Assembly: GCF_001949145.1 (NCBI RefSeq) | Contig: NW_019091551.1 | Span: forward strand, 297,716 to 361,715 | Direction: 5' to 3' | Length of the DNA: 64,000 bases | DNA from: Acanthaster planci | Lineage: Eukaryota > Echinodermata > Asteroidea > Valvatida > Acanthasteridae | Shown here: positions 38,300-49,989 of the stretch, one piece after another | How the letters are laid out: each line of letters begins with the position of its first letter | Position numbering within the stretch: the first letter of the stretch is position 1 | The notes under the pieces: model-generated | What the model saw: only the letters and a program-made list of their open reading frames with translations | What the model was told of the DNA's origin: nothing | Databases searched by the model: none | Program-made: the position numbers and the translations under genes

Positions 38300-38740
38300 C
38301 TAATCCAAACATTGGCCGGCATGTGGCCAGGGAATCCCGATTATTGTCAGCGTCCCTACATCATGGCAGTGGTATTCAGCTGCCAACCGTCCTGGCTGTG
38401 GCGGCTGTCGGTGTCGACTGAGAGGACATGACATGATGGGCTGCTTGCCAAGCCTGCATCAGATGCTGAGGAGGGTAGAGACCATAAATGGAGCTCCCCC
38501 CCCCAGGAAAAAAAGACCTCCTAAAAAAGAGCCCTGAGGCAAATCCTATTACTTCTGGCCCAGTTTGCTGGGAATAATAGCCCAGCAGAGTACCCCAATG
38601 TGACTGCACTTTGCTGAAACCCCACACAACCATGACAATGGCAATGCAGAGGTGATTATCAGCAGGATGACAAATGCCCTGGTACTGTGGGCTGACAGTG
38701 GGATTACTTATTGAAATCAAAATCAATACTTTGGCAATTA
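38300..38740. promoter_or_regulatory. Candidate cis-regulatory block
   Basis: Non-repetitive, GC-richer block with GGGATTACTTATTG and GGCAATTAAAG motifs near its right end. The 116-codon reverse frame across it (38376-38726) shows no domain and contains a poly-C-derived Gly run, so coding is unlikely. Confidence 0.28.
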
Positions 38741-38888
38741 AAGGGGTGCCCCAGGGTCAAATCTGACTTTACTCAGAGGAAAAGTTTCCATCAAAACCTG
38801 TCCAGTTTATTTCCTGATGAGGATTCTTTAAAGAACCTGTGGTATGTTTCACAGTGATAATGACGTTTGAGATTGTTGAAGCAACTTG

Positions 38889-38921
38889 TCATATGCATGT
38901 CATATGTATGTCATATGCATG
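38889..38921. repeat. Tandem repeat, 11-bp unit, 3 copies
   Basis: TCATATGCATG, TCATATGTATG and TCATATGCATG follow head to tail, then CATGTAC. Each unit contains overlapping palindromes (CATATG, ATGCAT). Confidence 0.85.
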
Positions 38922-39119
38922 CATGTACTAGTGCACATGTTGCATGTCCACCAGTACTGGAAATGAGAATCTGGCTTTGATAGTGACAGTACAATCAGTT
39001 TTCCCGTACGTGTTCATGTATTTTCGTGCTATTGTTTAATAATGTAGTACAGTTACATGTATAAGTGAAGCCTGCCCAAGTATGTCTAATCATTGAAGGC
39101 ACTCTTTTACTGGTGTTTT

Positions 39120-39760
39120 GTTTCCATCCAGCTTAATATCAATTAATAATTGCAATGGCCTGTTCCAAACTTAAGCAGTTATTGTTTCCCTTTACTCCAG
39201 CCTTGCAGTTGTGTCAAGGTGGTCTTTTTGTTCCGGCTTCCCCCAGTTATACATCTTCTTGAAAGTCTGGAAGTTTATTCTTCCTTTCCACAAGCCTAAA
39301 AAGTGTGAATACACCACAAACACAAAAGCTTTGCAGCTTCGGGCAGCCGCTAGTTAAGAAAAGAACCTTGTTTTTTTCTCTTTCCGTCTCCTTGGATTTG
39401 AAAAGAAAGATTGTGACAACCTGAACCGTCAGTGGATGAGACGCGTTTTGTTACCTCTGCCAAGGGTGGCCCAGCATAGATCTTAATCCCATAAAACGCC
39501 AGAGCTGATATGGAGAATAGGAGATTCGACAAGAGGCTTCGTGCCATTGTCCAATCGCCCCTTCGTCCCCGGAGGGCTTGTTTTTCTTTTGAGAAACCCC
39601 AAACAAAGTTTTGCCTTTTTTTCGACAGAGTTTGGGGACACACAAAAAAGAGAAAAACGTTTGGTGTCATTGAATCGCTGAAAATAATCAAAAAGAACTG
39701 AGTGATTGAGGGATTAATTGTTTGTCCCATCCCGAACTACCCGCAGGGAAAGACGAAAAG
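39120..39760. promoter_or_regulatory. Candidate cis-regulatory block
   Basis: Non-repetitive sequence with an AT-rich homeodomain-like cluster near 39136-39160 (ATCAATTAATAATTGC) and a CpG-containing half at 39330-39740 that includes a CCAAT box near 39550. Overlapping frames on both strands (39350-39730 minus, 39510-39701 plus) have no recognisable domain, so I read them as chance frames over non-coding DNA. Confidence 0.28.
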
Positions 39761-41559
39761 AGAGAAAGATTAAGGGTCATGCTTGTTTGTTCAAAATCCC
39801 AGTGGCAGCAACCTCCCCCGAAAAAAACTTTCCTTGGCAATATGTTTTTCTTTCATCAAAAGATTAGAGGCTGAAGGGGAGAAACTGTGTATAGTAGAAA
39901 AGACACTTAAAACTGGTATGTTGGGGTTCCCTGGTACAAATTGTACACGTTGTCAACGACCATTCTTAGCATTATAAAGAAACCCGTTCAGTGTTTACCT
40001 GTAGTTAGATATTCTGGTCATTCAAAAGCCTCTTAAATATGAGTCTTATGACATATTGAAAAAATTAGGCACAGATTTCCCCCTCCCCCCAGACTGACAA
40101 CTTTAAAGACTTAACTTTATTTGAAGATACGCCCTTTTTGTATCCTGGTACAAGTATATTTTATTTAATCGAATTATGTGTGTAATAAAAAAGCTGTGAG
40201 TGTCAGTTATTTACACTTGCCAATTTAAATTTAACATGTTCCCAACAATTTCAAAACAGGTCCTTTGAGGAGGCAACACTACTGTTTTTCTTTTCACCCA
40301 AAGTGGTCATTGCCTTCATTTTTTCATGTAAAAGTAGAAGTGTAGCAATATGGCAAGGAGGATGAATTCTTTATAAGTCTTAATTGCTTTCTTGTTTGCA
40401 TTGTGTTGTGCCCGGTGCTCCACCTTAGCCAGTATACACTGGCACATGATGCTGAATCACAAGACATAAATAAGCCTGTCCCCCTGTGGGAAGCCAGTTG
40501 GGTGTGGCTGAGCCCGTGTGTGATGACCCCCCCCCTTCCTCACCACTAACACAGTCAGGTTGATGGTGCAACAATCACAGGATCTTGTCAGAGTACAGGG
40601 AAAAGATGATTTCTGGGGAAACAGAAGGTTGCCTGTGATAAACATGAGCTAGCACCGCAAGAAACGGATGTGGTGGATATTTTCAGACAAACTTGTCAGG
40701 TTGCTTTCTGACTTTCTCCTTTTTCCTCAAGTATGCTGACTTAAAGAGTTATTTTAGCTCTTACTATGTCAAGTTGTTCAGTTGTGGTTTGTGCCTACAT
40801 GTTCTCTCAGAACAGTAAACTGGACACTTGAAATTGGTTTACAGCGAGAATTTTCACAAGTGCTACTCTTCCTTTTAAGGGAGTTTTTCTTGTTTCAAAT
40901 TGAGTGTTTTCTCTAATGTTTGTAAAAAAGCATAGACGTGCAGAATAATGTACACTGTTACTTGACCCTTGTCTTTTTCTGCTGCAATACCAAAAACTCT
41001 TCTCATATTACAGTTCATTTTTCATATTTATTACATATAATTCAAAGTTACTTTTGTTCACTGTAATAATTAATACATCTAACGATAATGTAGACGGTGG
41101 CGAAAGAACTGTAAGCATAATTAAGTGTATAGTTGTCACCACCAACCCCCCAATCTCCAAATATTAATACATCGGAGTGAAACTTTCAGTTTACCTCTTT
41201 CTCCCACTAGCTGAAATTCCCAGGTTTGCCTTGTGATAAAATGGAAAAAAAAGAACTTGAGGTTTGTCTACAGAAGAGCGCTGACAAAATAATAATTAAC
41301 CAGTTGAACTGCTTTTGAGCACTCCATGGACCTTAAAATCTTCAATTCATGATAAGATGTTTTGTGGATTGATTACTAGCCACTAAAAGTGACACCTGTT
41401 AGTAACTTTGCTGAAGTTCTCCCACTTGACATTTACGTGGGCAACCAATGATAATAATCACTCTCCCCAAACTTGTCAGTTAAAATAAATTGAGCAAAAA
41501 CTAGTAAAAAAGAAAACAAAACCTCCCAAAAAATGGCGATGGAAATTTCGCATCTGTTC

Positions 41560-42060
41560 TTGTCAGTTTTATGACAGCGCATCTGTTGGATGCCAAGCTG
41601 TTAAAATCCATTAAGCCGTTAGATTGACAGTTGAAAACTAATTGATCTTTTTCCCACCCCCTCTCTCCATCGCTCTCGTTTGATGATGCGATCTTTTCAG
41701 GCCCCATTTATGCTCTTCCCACCCTGTGCTCTATAGCCGCTCTTCCAAACCAGCCTCCCCCGGATCAATAAGATTGCGATGGATGTCATTAGTCCTCTCC
41801 TGGCATTTCCGCACCCATGTATAATCGGAATGACAAGTCTCTTAGACTGCAGCCCTCCAACAGTCCTACATATCCCTTCCCTCCCCCCAAGCATTCCTCT
41901 GTTACTAGCCCCCACTCTTGGCTATTAAACAATCAATTACATCAGAAGAGGGTCTATGTGTGTGTGTGTTGTCTGTATCTCCTCACTGTGATGATAAGGA
42001 CCCAATTGAGGAGCAGCACAGAGAGAAAGGCTTGCAAATACATCGTTCCCTGAAATGTGT
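41560..42060. promoter_or_regulatory. Candidate cis-regulatory block
   Basis: Complex, non-repetitive sequence with homeodomain- and Sox-like motifs (for example ATTAAACAATCAATTA around 41924-41939, and GATCAATAAGATTG). A short TG run lies near 41957-41970. Reading frames through it have no recognisable protein domain. It resembles conserved non-coding DNA around developmental genes; this is inference. Confidence 0.3.
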
Positions 42061-42260
42061 TTAGGCAGGTGCTATGCTTTATGGTCACTGGCCGTCTGCC
42101 ATCAGTGGCGCAGCTCAGCGTTGTGCCAAGTGGGCTCTGGAGGTGCGAAAGAGGGAGGGGAAGAGGTAGATGGAGGGGACACTTTGTTGACTCTCAGTAT
42201 GATAAATTACATCTCTTTCCTAGGTAGTTCAGGGATTTTTATCCACTCCTGGGCTTAGCA

Positions 42261-45200
42261 GGGGAGAGCAGATAAAAATATTCTAAAGGCTGCACTTGCG
42301 GGGTGTAAAGATTGTTGGTATTTAAATGCATTCAAGTCCGACCCTGATTAGAACACTTCACGAAATATCTTGCCACTGTTGAGATTCATGGTCTTCAGAT
42401 GATTAATGATACCCGGGACTCTGAAACAGCTTGGATAAGTTGTGGGAGTATTAGAACCTGCTGAAGAGCTTCTGAGGCATGTTGTAACTCAACACATTTC
42501 TAGTTGCCAGCCATTTATTCTCACTATCAGGATCAGAACCACCATGTGTTTAAGTTCTTGAGGCTCACAAAATGTGTTGACAAATATGTTTAACAGTTTC
42601 ACAGTATCTAAGTTGTATTAACTTGTTTTGCTTTTTGCAATAAAAATGAAGGGGTAAGATCACATGGGTGGGATCCTAATGGATGAAATGTTGTAGACTC
42701 AAACCTTAAACATGAAGGTGTGCTTGTTCCTATGATGCAATATGCACTGGTAAGGTTTTGTCCTCGTAAACTGGCAGCAGGAGGGGGTCATACTTGTAAG
42801 CGTTTTTGGGAAGTGACTGTAGCCTCCTGTCTTTGGCATCTATATGCACATGTTATTTCTAGCCTCGACCAACCCTTATTTTGCAAATATATAGCATGAG
42901 ATCTACATGTCCAGCAGCATTCAGTATCAAACGAACTGCATATGTACATGTATATGATTTACTAGTTGTGCGCGGAATCGATATGAACAAGTATGACTTG
43001 TTTAATTTCCTTGTTGAGCTTGCTGAGTAAAGATGGGAGATTTTGAGCATAATGCTAGTTTTGTCTGTGCAGTTGCCACAGGTTACAAGTTGCTCTTTGT
43101 TAGGATTGATTGGGTAATTGTGCACATTACCTAATTGGTTTTGTACCAGTTCATCTTTATTCTCTCAAGTTTTCTTAATGCTGGTGTTGGCTCCTGTGAA
43201 TTCATCAAACCAGTCGACTGAATAGGCAAATGTTGTGAATATTGTGTCTTCCATTTCTGTGTATAAAGGTTATATCTGCCCATTGCTAGAATATGCAGAT
43301 GTAGTGTGGCATACCTTATTAAGTGTTTATGTACTCGATCTCTTTAATTAGAAACATTGCAGTGAGGAGCATGCTGGATAATATTGGGCAACGGATTTAC
43401 CACATATAAGTTCTTAAGGATGTTCTTAAGGACTGTGAGCATGAGCTCTGACTGGTAGTTGAGAAGGCCACTGTCAGCGGTTTGCTGAAGGCCTTTCCAA
43501 GTTTACCTGTACTAAGGACCTTACCCCCCCCCACTGATTTGAGTGTTATTCCGACAACCTGCGTAGAATAGACATAATGTTTCTTAGCTGGATACCAAGA
43601 CTTTCATGTTCAGAAACAGCACCATCCCATATTTTGTTAATTTACTGAATAGATAATTTTTATCTCCCCTTTATGCAATATTAGTTTTTTTTATTTTCAA
43701 TTGCCACTGTTATCTTTTTTTAATGGTGTTTTGTGAAGTACATGTATTTAAATCTATGGTTTTTGATGGAAAATCTGTGTGCTTTTAGGAACTGTTTAAC
43801 TGTTGTAATTTTCACCGTAATTTGGTCTTTGGCCACGATACTGAAAACTAAAACAGTAAACAACAATAAAAAGTTTGTTTTATAAAAGATAATTGTAAAA
43901 GGACATTGAGCGGCTTGACTTCTTAAAGAAGTCATCCCTGGTAATTCAGACTTTACTGTGTTTTTATTTCAAGAATAACCAAAGTAATTTATACCACTCA
44001 GTGTAGTTGTGTGATTTTGATCACATGAAAAGGATGAACATAACTCCCTGTCATTGAGGTTCACTGAAGTAACATCCATGTCGGAAATTTTGAAGTGGAC
44101 TTACATGTACAGAAAAGCATAAGAACATTGTAGCATTATCCAGTGGGTTGTACTATGAAGTTACTACTTCCAGTATTTTGAATTTGGAAGTTTATAAATT
44201 ACAAGCCATTTTCTATTCTAAAATCAGAGAGGGGATTGGATATCTCACATAAGTGACTGGTTCGTTGAAATTCTTCTTTTAATTTAAATACAGGATCAGG
44301 ATTGAAAAAAGGAAGAATATGAACATTAGTGCTATCATGTATGTGAACTATATGAAATTACTTTCAAGGCAGGACTTGAACTCATTTTATTTGTCATAGC
44401 TCCACTTAGTTTGGAAAGTATAAATGATTCCCCTAAAATTTCGGATAAAACAGGGTTTTTAAGGATTGATAACAGTTTTCCTAAAATGCCTGTTTTGAGC
44501 TGCAATTGTGTTTACCTAGATTAGATTATATTGTTCAATTTTTGTTAAGAGAAAAGTTGTGAAGGACATTTTAAGTGTAGATTGGACCTGAATTGTCCTT
44601 CCAAGCTGATTGGCAATGGCTACATCTGTGGAAATGCCATGGATCTCTCATGAAAGAGAACAAAGTATTGCAATAAGCTGAAACACAGTAGAAATGTACC
44701 TTGTTTAAAATTGCTGTGATGAATTGTGAACATTTGAAACAGTGAAATTTCATGTATGCCTATATATTATATTAAGCAGCCAAACACTTCAGATCTGAAT
44801 CGGAATTTGTGTACTGTGGAATTTATCCAATCAACTTACAAAATTAGATAAATTTTCAGGTGAAATTAAATAGCAAAGTCAGCTTCAAATGCTCACAAGA
44901 GTGAACAATATTTTTGAACAAGAAGTTTTCTCTGCTTGCACATTTGCTTTGGAAAGGTGCATCAACTTTGCCCCCTCCCTGTCAATGTGGTTCAAGGTTG
45001 AAATTACTGTCAACATTTCTGTGCTGGCCAGTCTTCAACCCTAAACCCAGGAATTGTCATTTGCATAATTGAAACAAACATGTTTATGGTCACTGATTAC
45101 TTCGTGTGTGTACATTTCATGATGTTCCATAGTGTTTTGTATCTGTTTTGTGAATTGAGGAAAAGCACTGAAATCCCCGAAAGTGAAATGCAGGTAAATG

Positions 45201-46529
45201 TTAAATGATAACAGGGATTTCTGGTATAGTTCTGTCTTCAGACACTGGGCTCTAGCTGCACAAGGTGGAACTTGTTGATTTGCTTTATGAAAACCTAGTT
45301 TTGTAGGTCTTAATTTTGAGGTACTTCTACCCCCATCTGGAACTGACAATTTCTTCTTTTCTGTTGCTATCTGCATTCCTCCAACAACATACATGTAGTA
45401 GTTACTGAGGAAATGTTGCTTTATTAAGTCTGTTGGAAAGGTATGTGACAATGCATGCAGCAATGCTAGACAAACACTGAGAAACTGATTTCAGAGCAGC
45501 CACCTACCTGTTCATTTTTTGCCTAGAAATATTAACATTTTGGGGTATCCAGTATCTTCCCTGTTTGGATTTCTCCCTCCATTTGTTATAGGAAGCCAGG
45601 CAATCTTGATGACATGAAGGGTTGCTGGTATCAATATTAAAGTGTCTGGAAAATGAAACATCAGACCACTGCACCTCAAAGAGAAATGATTGATAATACA
45701 ATCTTCAGGGGACATTTCATTGCTTTTTATCATTTGGGGTGAAATCAATCAACCTGTCAGGTCTGGCTGTATTGGTCTTGAAGATGGTCTTGAGTAGTCT
45801 GTGCAAGGCAAATGATACTATTAATACCTACATGTTACAGAGGGGATTTGAACACAGTGTTTTGAGTAGACACCAGTTTTTGATCAGAAACATTTTAAGA
45901 ATTTATTTCCAAAACACCATAAGTGCAATTTTGGTACCTTTTAAAATGCAACCTTCTCCTGGACGCTTAACGTCAGTTTCGATAAGATTTATGTACATGT
46001 ACTTATAAAAAGTTAATAAATCAATCCATTTGGAAAAACTGAAGAACATCTGGTATACTGCTTTTATTCATTAATATATCACAACTTTGGAAAACTGGAA
46101 GGTTTTGCAAATGGATAATTGTGTTTTGGTGATAAATCTTTCATTTATTCAAAATTATTTTGAAAAATTCATTGTGCATTATCTCACTTGCCATTCTGAT
46201 GCAGTTGATTTGCTTGGCCAGATTTAGAAATTTGAGAAAAACCATGTTGAGTATGGAGATCAGGGATAATAATAACATCCACATTATATCAAACTGAGTA
46301 CTGTCAGGTTGGTTGACACCTAAACCAGTTAGTGGGAAGATGGGTGTTCGAAACCTACCGAAGTATTCTTCCAAGCTTTTTCTTGTAAGCCCTTTAAATG
46401 CACTGAGCACTGCTTGTTGAATTTGTCTATATTTGTTCAGGGCAGAAACCTGAATTTAAAATCTTAAAGCCCTTTTGGCCAAGTGACTTTGCAGTACAAC
46501 CTAAAAAGGATGCAACTGACTCTCAAGGC
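42261..46529. other. Intron-like sequence
   Basis: AT-rich with short frames; no exon or transposon terminus supported. The 140-codon reverse frame 45041-45463 has no recognisable domain. Confidence 0.35.
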
Positions 46530-47235
46530 TTATAAATAGCCTGTTCCCCCACTCCTCATCTTTGTTTCCTGCTGGCCCCTTCCCATGTTTTCCTAGGTGA
46601 ATCCCACCTTTTGGCTTATTTGGATGACCCTTTGTAGCCTTCCGGAAGAAAGGAGGAGGGAGAATGTCGGGGAAGGTGAAGGGGTGAAGAAGGGGATTCC
46701 TGGCTGCATTTCTGGCACAGAGCCTTCTGGAGGACTGTTTGCACTGTCAGAGTAAATAAGGGATTACAGCCGTAATGTAATCACAAGAACGTTATCGGCA
46801 AACAGCACGGCAGATGTTCCTGATAGCATCCATACACACACTTTTTTCCCTCCTTCTCAATGCCTTTTATCTTCTGTGGTGACCTACTTCAGTTGTAATT
46901 GTTAGTGATATCTCACTTGGCAAATGGGCAATTACGGCTCTAATCGTGCAGCGCTCTTTATCCAAGCAGGGGCCCAATGTCACCGTCACAGACTTTTTAC
47001 AACAACACTTATCTTTCTCCACGGAGAGAAATGGAGTAGGGAAAATTGTAAGAATCTATCTCACAGGCTCTCTGATTCCCAGCTGCCTGCCTGAGAATTA
47101 TTGACAAAAGATAAAAAAGGCAAAATAAAAGAGGGCTGTCCGACTGGGAGTGGTAAATAAATTCTATCATTTGTAGGCATCCTGGAACCTGTCATGTTTG
47201 GTTAATCATTTGGTAATTAATTTGCAGGGCTTACA
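46530..47235. promoter_or_regulatory. Candidate cis-regulatory block upstream of the PR exon
   Basis: Repeat-free sequence ending about 290 bases before the first PR exon. It contains a GGATTA (Otx/Gsc-type K50 homeodomain core), TAATC and GTAAT motifs, and a 14-base sequence at 46763-46776 that returns in inverse with one mismatch at 46931-46944. CpG is less depleted than in flanking intron. There is no open frame of note. Enhancer function is inferred from composition and position only. Confidence 0.35.
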
Positions 47236-47525
47236 TGGGCAAACCATTGTATCTAATAGCTGAATGATTGTTGACAGATTGGGAATAATGGATTGTTATC
47301 ATTGCATTTCTGTTTGGCAAGGACTACACACTAGACTAAAATATCACTTTTGGGGCATAAAAATTAATGTATCATCTGCCCCTGTCTCTTTGGTTTTCTA
47401 TCCAGTCAAATGTAAACTGTCCATTCAGTTTAAAAAAAAATTCAAGAGGTGGTGCATTTTGCATTTGCAGGAGAGAAAAAACATGGCAATAATTTGTCGT
47501 CCTTGTCCTTGTTCTTGCATTGTAG

Positions 47526-47660
47526 ATTGTTGATGCTGATGGCAGAGTCAGATGTTGGATTGATGCCAGTGAGCCAGGGACTGGAAATTGGATGAAGTAT
47601 GTGCGGAGTGCTGCCACATTTGAAGACCAGAACATGGTACCTGTGCAGATTGAAAACAAG
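47526..47660 (+). CDS. PR-domain exon, PRDM3/16 (MECOM/EVI1-like)
   Basis: Internal exon of 45 codons encoding the middle of a PR (SET-related) domain. Visible landmarks are WIDASEPGTGNWMKYV followed by EDQNM, matching the family pattern C-I/V-DAS-x-P-x-x-G-x-W-L/M-KY-I/V ... D-Q/H-N. It is preceded by a pyrimidine-rich tract ending in TTGTAG and followed by a GTGAAA donor; both borders are phase 0. The 3' border falls just before the V/I-Y/F-Y/F-K/R-V strand, where I recall human MECOM and PRDM16 also being split. PRDM3/16 proteins are nuclear and cytoplasmic zinc-finger regulators; their PR domain is linked to H3K9 monomethylation and chromatin control in development. The upstream exon carrying the first PR strands (the G-W and E-R-F-G-P segments) was not found in this window. 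Assignment to PRDM is firm; the PRDM3/16 subfamily is a reasoned inference. Confidence 0.85.
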
Positions 47661-49322
47661 GTGAAATAATGTACATTCATACAAGACTTGTATTTCTTGG
47701 CAAATGATTTTACGGGCCGCTTTCCCACATTTATGTTTGAGAGTGGCTTAGGTATTAGAGGTACTCAAGCAAATTTCCACTGGAATGTATTGTTAAGAAC
47801 CATATAAAATCACGTACTTGTTTCATCTTTCAGCTGTCAAAAGTCTTTTAGCATCAGCCAATTTGACCACTGCCATGGTGTCACAGTCAAATATCAAGAA
47901 AGTGGTAAATACCATCTAATCAAAGCCATGTACTTGCCTAAGTTAGTTGTGTCAGAAATTGTCCTTATAAGTTGAATAAGTGTTTAAAACGATGTTATTC
48001 AAGCTTACTGATATTAGTAGAGGAATTTATCGCAATGGAACCCAATCAAATTTTATTAGTGAGCAATAAATGTCGACACATTTTTCATCAATCCAAAATG
48101 CCCTGACATGACAGATATCCCACTACATGAAGATTAATGAATGCTTGAATGCACGTTGATCACACACTTAGTAACGGGCCAGGTAATTCTCCTTTACACC
48201 TCACCAGTAATTAGTCATAGTTTTCATACATGTCATCTGGCTGTGTGCTCAGTACTCAGCTCGGGAGGGAAAAAAAAAGCCAGACTCTGTCACCTGGCGT
48301 TGCGGGCGGAGTCACAATTACTGGTGTAGTGCTTGTGTATGTGGAGAGTGGCCGGCCAGAAGTAATGTAATGCCTACGTTGCTAATCGCTGAATCATTTG
48401 GTCATGCGGCTTTGGAGGCCCCTTCCCTTCATCTAGGACTTCTTAAAAGTGTGGGTGAGGCAGGAATGTCCCCTGGCCAGAGGTGTGAGAAATGAGTTCC
48501 CTGATCAAAAACGTGACAACTCATCAATCATCAGAGGCAAAGGCAAAGCTTATGGCGCATGAAAGGCCTGTATACATGAACATGACATAAGGGTGCATAA
48601 CAGACAAACGGAATCTTTTGAGCAATGCAAGGCAAGCATATTAATTTTTCAAAGTTGCGTACATGTGCTTACCAGTACTTTTCCAAACTTTGATGTTAAA
48701 AGGGTGACAGATGAGGAAAGATGAGCCACATTGAATAACCTGTCCCCCATTTGAATGAAGCTAATTTGTTGTCATACATTGACGAATGAATGAGGCACAG
48801 ACTTTGACAAATATTTTTTTGTTTGGTCTCTTCAAAATGCCAGAGCTTGGATCAAAACCTTTGGGGTTATGGAAGGGGGCTTAATTGGGTTTAATTAGGG
48901 TCAAAAGATATCAGCCAGACCTACCCAAAGGAATGAAAAAGGGATGCCGGTATATCCTTGCTATCATTTTCCGAGAACAATTATGCACACGGTATTAATA
49001 AATATTTTTTGTTAAATTGCTAGCTGCATCTTTTAACAACTGTCAGGCCTGTTTGCCATTGTACTTGTTCAAAGCTGCCTGAAAATGAAGCATATCAGAG
49101 AGTAATGGGCAGGGCATTTGCAGATTGTACAGTTGCTGGCAGGTTGACAGTACCCTGTGAACTCTGTTCTTGTCACATGAAGGTTGGGTAAGCATAAATA
49201 AGCTTGCTCATGAATCATTATTTTGCTGTGGTCACTACATGATGGCCATTGATATCGACAAACTGCATTTTCTTTGGACCAACTCAGTGTTCAGTTGTTG
49301 CTTTACTTGTACTGTACTGCAG
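47661..49322 (+). other. Intron between the two PR-domain exons
   Basis: Begins GTGAAA and ends TACTGCAG, so it follows the GT-AG rule. It is 1662 bases with no transposon that I can recognise. It holds a repeat-free block at 48141-48440 with a spaced inverted repeat, described separately. No coding potential is visible inside. Confidence 0.8.
48141..48440. promoter_or_regulatory. Candidate intronic cis-regulatory element
   Basis: A higher-complexity, relatively GC- and CpG-rich block inside the PR-domain intron. It contains a T-box-like TTTACACCTCACC, the homeodomain core TAATTAG, an E-box-like CACCTGG and TAATCG. CACCAGTAATT at 48202-48212 is repeated in exact inverse (AATTACTGGTG) at 48316-48326. 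The density of intact developmental motifs and the absence of repeats suggest an enhancer, but conservation cannot be tested here. Confidence 0.35.
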
Positions 49323-49425
49323 GTGTATTTCAAGGTGATCCGTCCCATAGGCCCTGGTAAGGAGCTCCTTGTGCTGAAGGAAGCAGCATTCCCTGACCAG
49401 GAAGGCATCCCCATACAACTTGTAG
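49323..49425 (+). CDS. PR-domain exon (C-terminal strands), PRDM3/16-like
   Basis: Next exon of the same gene, 34 codons plus one base, joined in frame (phase 0) to the exon ending at 47660 across a 1.66-kb intron. It encodes VYFKVIRPIGPGKELLVL and a short acidic tail. The family pattern is I/V-F/Y-Y-K/R-V-I-x-x-I-x-P-G-E-ELL. Most PRDM PR domains continue with W-Y after ELLV, whereas MECOM and PRDM16 lack W-Y here; this exon also lacks it (LKEAAFP), which is the main argument for the PRDM3/16 subfamily. The acceptor is TACTGCAG and the donor GTGAGC, leaving phase 1. The frame stays open to 49544 without splicing, but homology stops at the donor. G-K-E replaces the usual G-E-E before LL. The next exons should encode the first C2H2 zinc fingers and are not seen before the window ends. 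Confidence 0.85.
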
Positions 49426-49989
49426 GTGAGCAGACAAGTTTATACATCACACATACTGCAGGTCTAGCAAGGAACATGTCCGGTGCCAGGAAGAAGGTCG
49501 TAAGGGTGAAAAATAGGTCAAAAGTTCAAAGTAAGGTTTTTTAAATTGATAGAGCATTAAAATATCTTTCATTTGGTATACATGTTGATTCAAGCGGCTG
49601 AGTCATTCTAAAGTAATTAGCAGAATGAAAGGGACGGTAGGTGGTTTTACATTACTTTTGCCCAATGTTACCACATAATACTAATATAACAAAACATGCG
49701 CTAGAGTCCCACTGAAGTGCAGATGCAGTCATAGTCTATTCCGGGCAAAAGGTTGTTAGGACTTTAACGTGCTGCTTTAGTGCCCATTTTAGGAATGAGG
49801 AGTTCCCAGCAAGAGGTTGTTAGCATAAAAATATAAATTACTGTTAAAAATCAAGATTTTTTATCCATAAAAATGTTAAATCTTTTTTTATCATCAACAA
49901 AACTTCATCTCTCTAAAATTAAGACTTGTGTGATTTTTTATTCACAAATGGGATCCCCAAACTTTAAGAGTGATTACCTAAAATATTAC

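Noticed and set aside
38376-38726. 116-codon reverse frame
   Set aside because: No domain; includes a Gly run from a poly-C tract.
39350-39730. 126-codon reverse frame
   Set aside because: No domain; other frames on both strands are open over the same interval.
45041-45463. 140-codon reverse frame
   Set aside because: No recognisable motif or splice support.
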